A stretch of 64,000 bases of DNA from Bacillus sp. CH140a_4T (GTDB lineage: Bacteria; Bacillota; Bacilli; Bacillales; Bacillaceae_G): the NCBI RefSeq assembly GCF_008923725.1, contig NZ_WBPF01000019.1, positions 141,640 through 205,639 on the forward strand, written 5' to 3'. Below the pieces are notes generated by a model. It was not told where the DNA came from. It saw nothing but the letters and a program-made list of their open reading frames with translations, and did no database searches. Each line of letters starts with the position of its first letter. Position 1 is the stretch's first letter. This document shows positions 62,940 through 64,000 of the stretch, in pieces. A program made the translations under genes and the position numbers.

Positions 62940-63016
62940 CTTACAAATTATGTTAAATCTGAATTAAATCAGAGCATTTGCTTTTTTGTGCTTATTTCGT
63001 CGTGTAATGAAAACAC

Positions 63017-63051
63017 AAAAAAACTCTATACAATTAGTATAGAGTTTTTTT
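63017..63051 (-). terminator. terminator of the tRNA array
   Basis: AAACTCTATAC pairs with GTATAGAGTTT, followed on the minus strand by a T-run. Confidence 0.92.
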
Positions 63052-63064
63052 ATGCCGTTCTTGA

Positions 63065-63146
63065 TACCGATGGTCGGGGTCGAACCGACACTCCCGAAGG
63101 AACACGATTTTGAGTCGTGCGCGTCTGCCAATTCCGCCACATCGGC
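63065..63146 (-). tRNA. tRNA-Leu (anticodon CAA)
   Basis: A type II tRNA with a long variable arm begins GCCGATG and ends CATCGGTA. The anticodon loop is CTCAAAA. The CCA end is not encoded. Confidence 0.93.
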
Positions 63147-63156
63147 ACAAAAGAAA

Positions 63157-63227
<71 letters not shown>

Positions 63228-63241
63228 ATATGAAATTTTAT

Positions 63242-63316
63242 TGGAGCGGAAGACGGGATTCGAACCCGCGACCCCAACCTTGGCAAGGTTGTATTCTACC
63301 ACTGAACTACTTCCGC
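63242..63316 (-). tRNA. tRNA-Gly (anticodon GCC)
   Basis: It begins GCGGAAG and ends CTTCCGCTCCA. The anticodon loop is TTGCCAA. Confidence 0.95.
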
Positions 63317-63321
63317 AAAAA

Positions 63322-63396
63322 TGGCTGGGCTAGCTGGATTCGAACCAGCGCATGACGGAGTCAAAGTCCGTTGCCTTACCGCTTGGCTATAGCCCA
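63322..63396 (-). tRNA. tRNA-Gln (anticodon TTG)
   Basis: It begins TGGGCTA and ends TAGCCCAGCCA. The anticodon loop is CTTTGAC. Confidence 0.95.
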
Positions 63397-63459
63397 TCGA
63401 TTTCTTACTTAATTATATGTAAGTATCCATTAGATTATTTGTAATTTTAAAAATAAAAA

Positions 63460-63536
63460 TGGGGCGACTGATGGGAATCGAACCCACGAATGCCGGAGCC
63501 ACAATCCGGTGCGTTAACCACTTCGCCACAACCGCC
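63460..63536 (-). tRNA. tRNA-His (anticodon GTG)
   Basis: It has the extra 5' G (GGCGGTTG) that marks histidine tRNA and ends GTCGCCCCA. The anticodon loop is TTGTGGC. Confidence 0.95.
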
Positions 63537-63554
63537 ATGTTGTGTAAATATATT

Positions 63555-63628
63555 TGGCAGGGGCAGTAGGAATCGAACCCACACTGGAGGTTTTGGAGAC
63601 CTCAGTTCTACCTTTAAACTATGCCCCT
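63555..63628 (-). tRNA. tRNA-Trp (anticodon CCA)
   Basis: It begins AGGGGCA and ends TGCCCCTGCCA. The anticodon loop is CTCCAAA. Confidence 0.95.
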
Positions 63629-63635
63629 ATGTAAA

Positions 63636-63719
63636 TGGTGGAGGGGGGCAGATTCGAACTGCCGAACCCGAAGGAGCGGATTTACAGTCCGCCGCGTTTA
63701 GCCACTTCGCTACCCCTCC
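63636..63719 (-). tRNA. tRNA-Tyr (anticodon GTA)
   Basis: A type II tRNA begins GGAGGGG and ends CCCCTCCACCA. The anticodon loop is CTGTAAA. Confidence 0.95.
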
Positions 63720-63729
63720 GAAACTTACA

Positions 63730-63805
<76 letters not shown>

Positions 63806-63823
63806 GTATTTTATTAAAATAAA

Positions 63824-63899
<76 letters not shown>

Positions 63900-63908
63900 T
63901 TATTAAAA

Positions 63909-63984
63909 TGGCGGTCCCGACCGGGGTCGAACCGGCGATCTCCTGCGTGACAGGCAGGCATGTTAACCACTACACCACGGGACC
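63909..63984 (-). tRNA. tRNA-Asp (anticodon GTC)
   Basis: It begins GGTCCCG and ends CGGGACCGCCA. The anticodon loop is CTGTCAC. Confidence 0.95.
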
Positions 63985-63987
63985 ATT

Positions 63988-64000
63988 TGGTTGCGGGGAC
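63988..64000 (-). tRNA. partial tRNA, 3' end only, probably tRNA-Met
   Basis: Only GTCCCCGCAACCA is inside the window. It is a tRNA 3' end with encoded CCA. The B. subtilis array order Met-Asp-Phe-Thr-Tyr-Trp-His-Gln-Gly-Cys-Leu and the acceptor stem suggest tRNA-Met, but the anticodon is not visible. Confidence 0.6.

Overview
The window is chromosomal DNA of a low-GC Gram-positive spore former and fits the Bacillus cereus group (cereus/thuringiensis/anthracis). Evidence: strong AAGGAGG/AGGGGG ribosome sites, B. subtilis-like neighbourhoods (queG-yhbB-trmL...prkA-yhbH, yuaF-floT, yjgC-yjgD), a collagenase with a near-perfect PlcR box, a Fur-controlled NEAT/leucine-rich surface protein, and bcr-like repeats. 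No prophage, IS element, CRISPR array or rRNA was seen.

Layout. 1-9.4 kb: an amino-acid permease (cut by the window edge), alanine dehydrogenase, a membrane GDPD phosphodiesterase, and a formate dehydrogenase with its partner protein and FdhD. 9.6-17.3 kb: two near-duplicate GNAT acetyltransferases around a two-component system, a MocR regulator divergent from an EamA exporter, and several tiny genes. 17.3-24.5 kb: a malate module (malic enzyme, 2-hydroxycarboxylate transporter, MalR/MalK-type sensor pair, chemoreceptor). 24.7-31.9 kb: a 28-residue-repeat secreted protein with a C39-like protease partner, another two-component system, a phosphatase, an ankyrin lipoprotein and a NosL-like lipoprotein. 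32-38 kb: a second organic-acid module (CitMHS transporter, CitT/CitS, chemoreceptor) laid out like the first. 38-50 kb: flotillin/NfeD, collagenase, BCCT transporter, a two-domain GNAT, and the NEAT-LRR surface protein. 50-62 kb: the prkA-yhbH and queG-yhbB-trmL blocks, an EAL-type c-di-GMP protein, a BdbD-like thiol oxidoreductase, a GT51 transglycosylase, a NUDIX hydrolase and a YebC-like protein. 63-64 kb: an array of ten tRNAs plus a partial eleventh, all on the minus strand.

Regulation visible in the sequence: cre-type CcpA sites at ald, formate dehydrogenase, the malate transporter and the citrate-type transporter tie the carbon and amino-acid genes together; a Fur box controls the NEAT-LRR gene; a PlcR-like box lies before the collagenase.

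The most unusual signal is a promoter cassette found four times. It is a TTACA-N4-TGTAA inverted repeat, exactly 44 bp, then a -10 of TATACT/TATTCT followed by AAAGTA, with a fixed internal TCGAT. Two copies drive paralogous 27-residue peptide genes (22 of 27 residues identical), one lies ahead of a bcr-like repeat and a 29-residue membrane-peptide gene, and one drives the peptidoglycan transglycosylase gene. The inverted repeat matches the consensus known for BceR-type regulators of antimicrobial-peptide stress, so this looks like a small cell-envelope-stress regulon with uncharacterised peptides.
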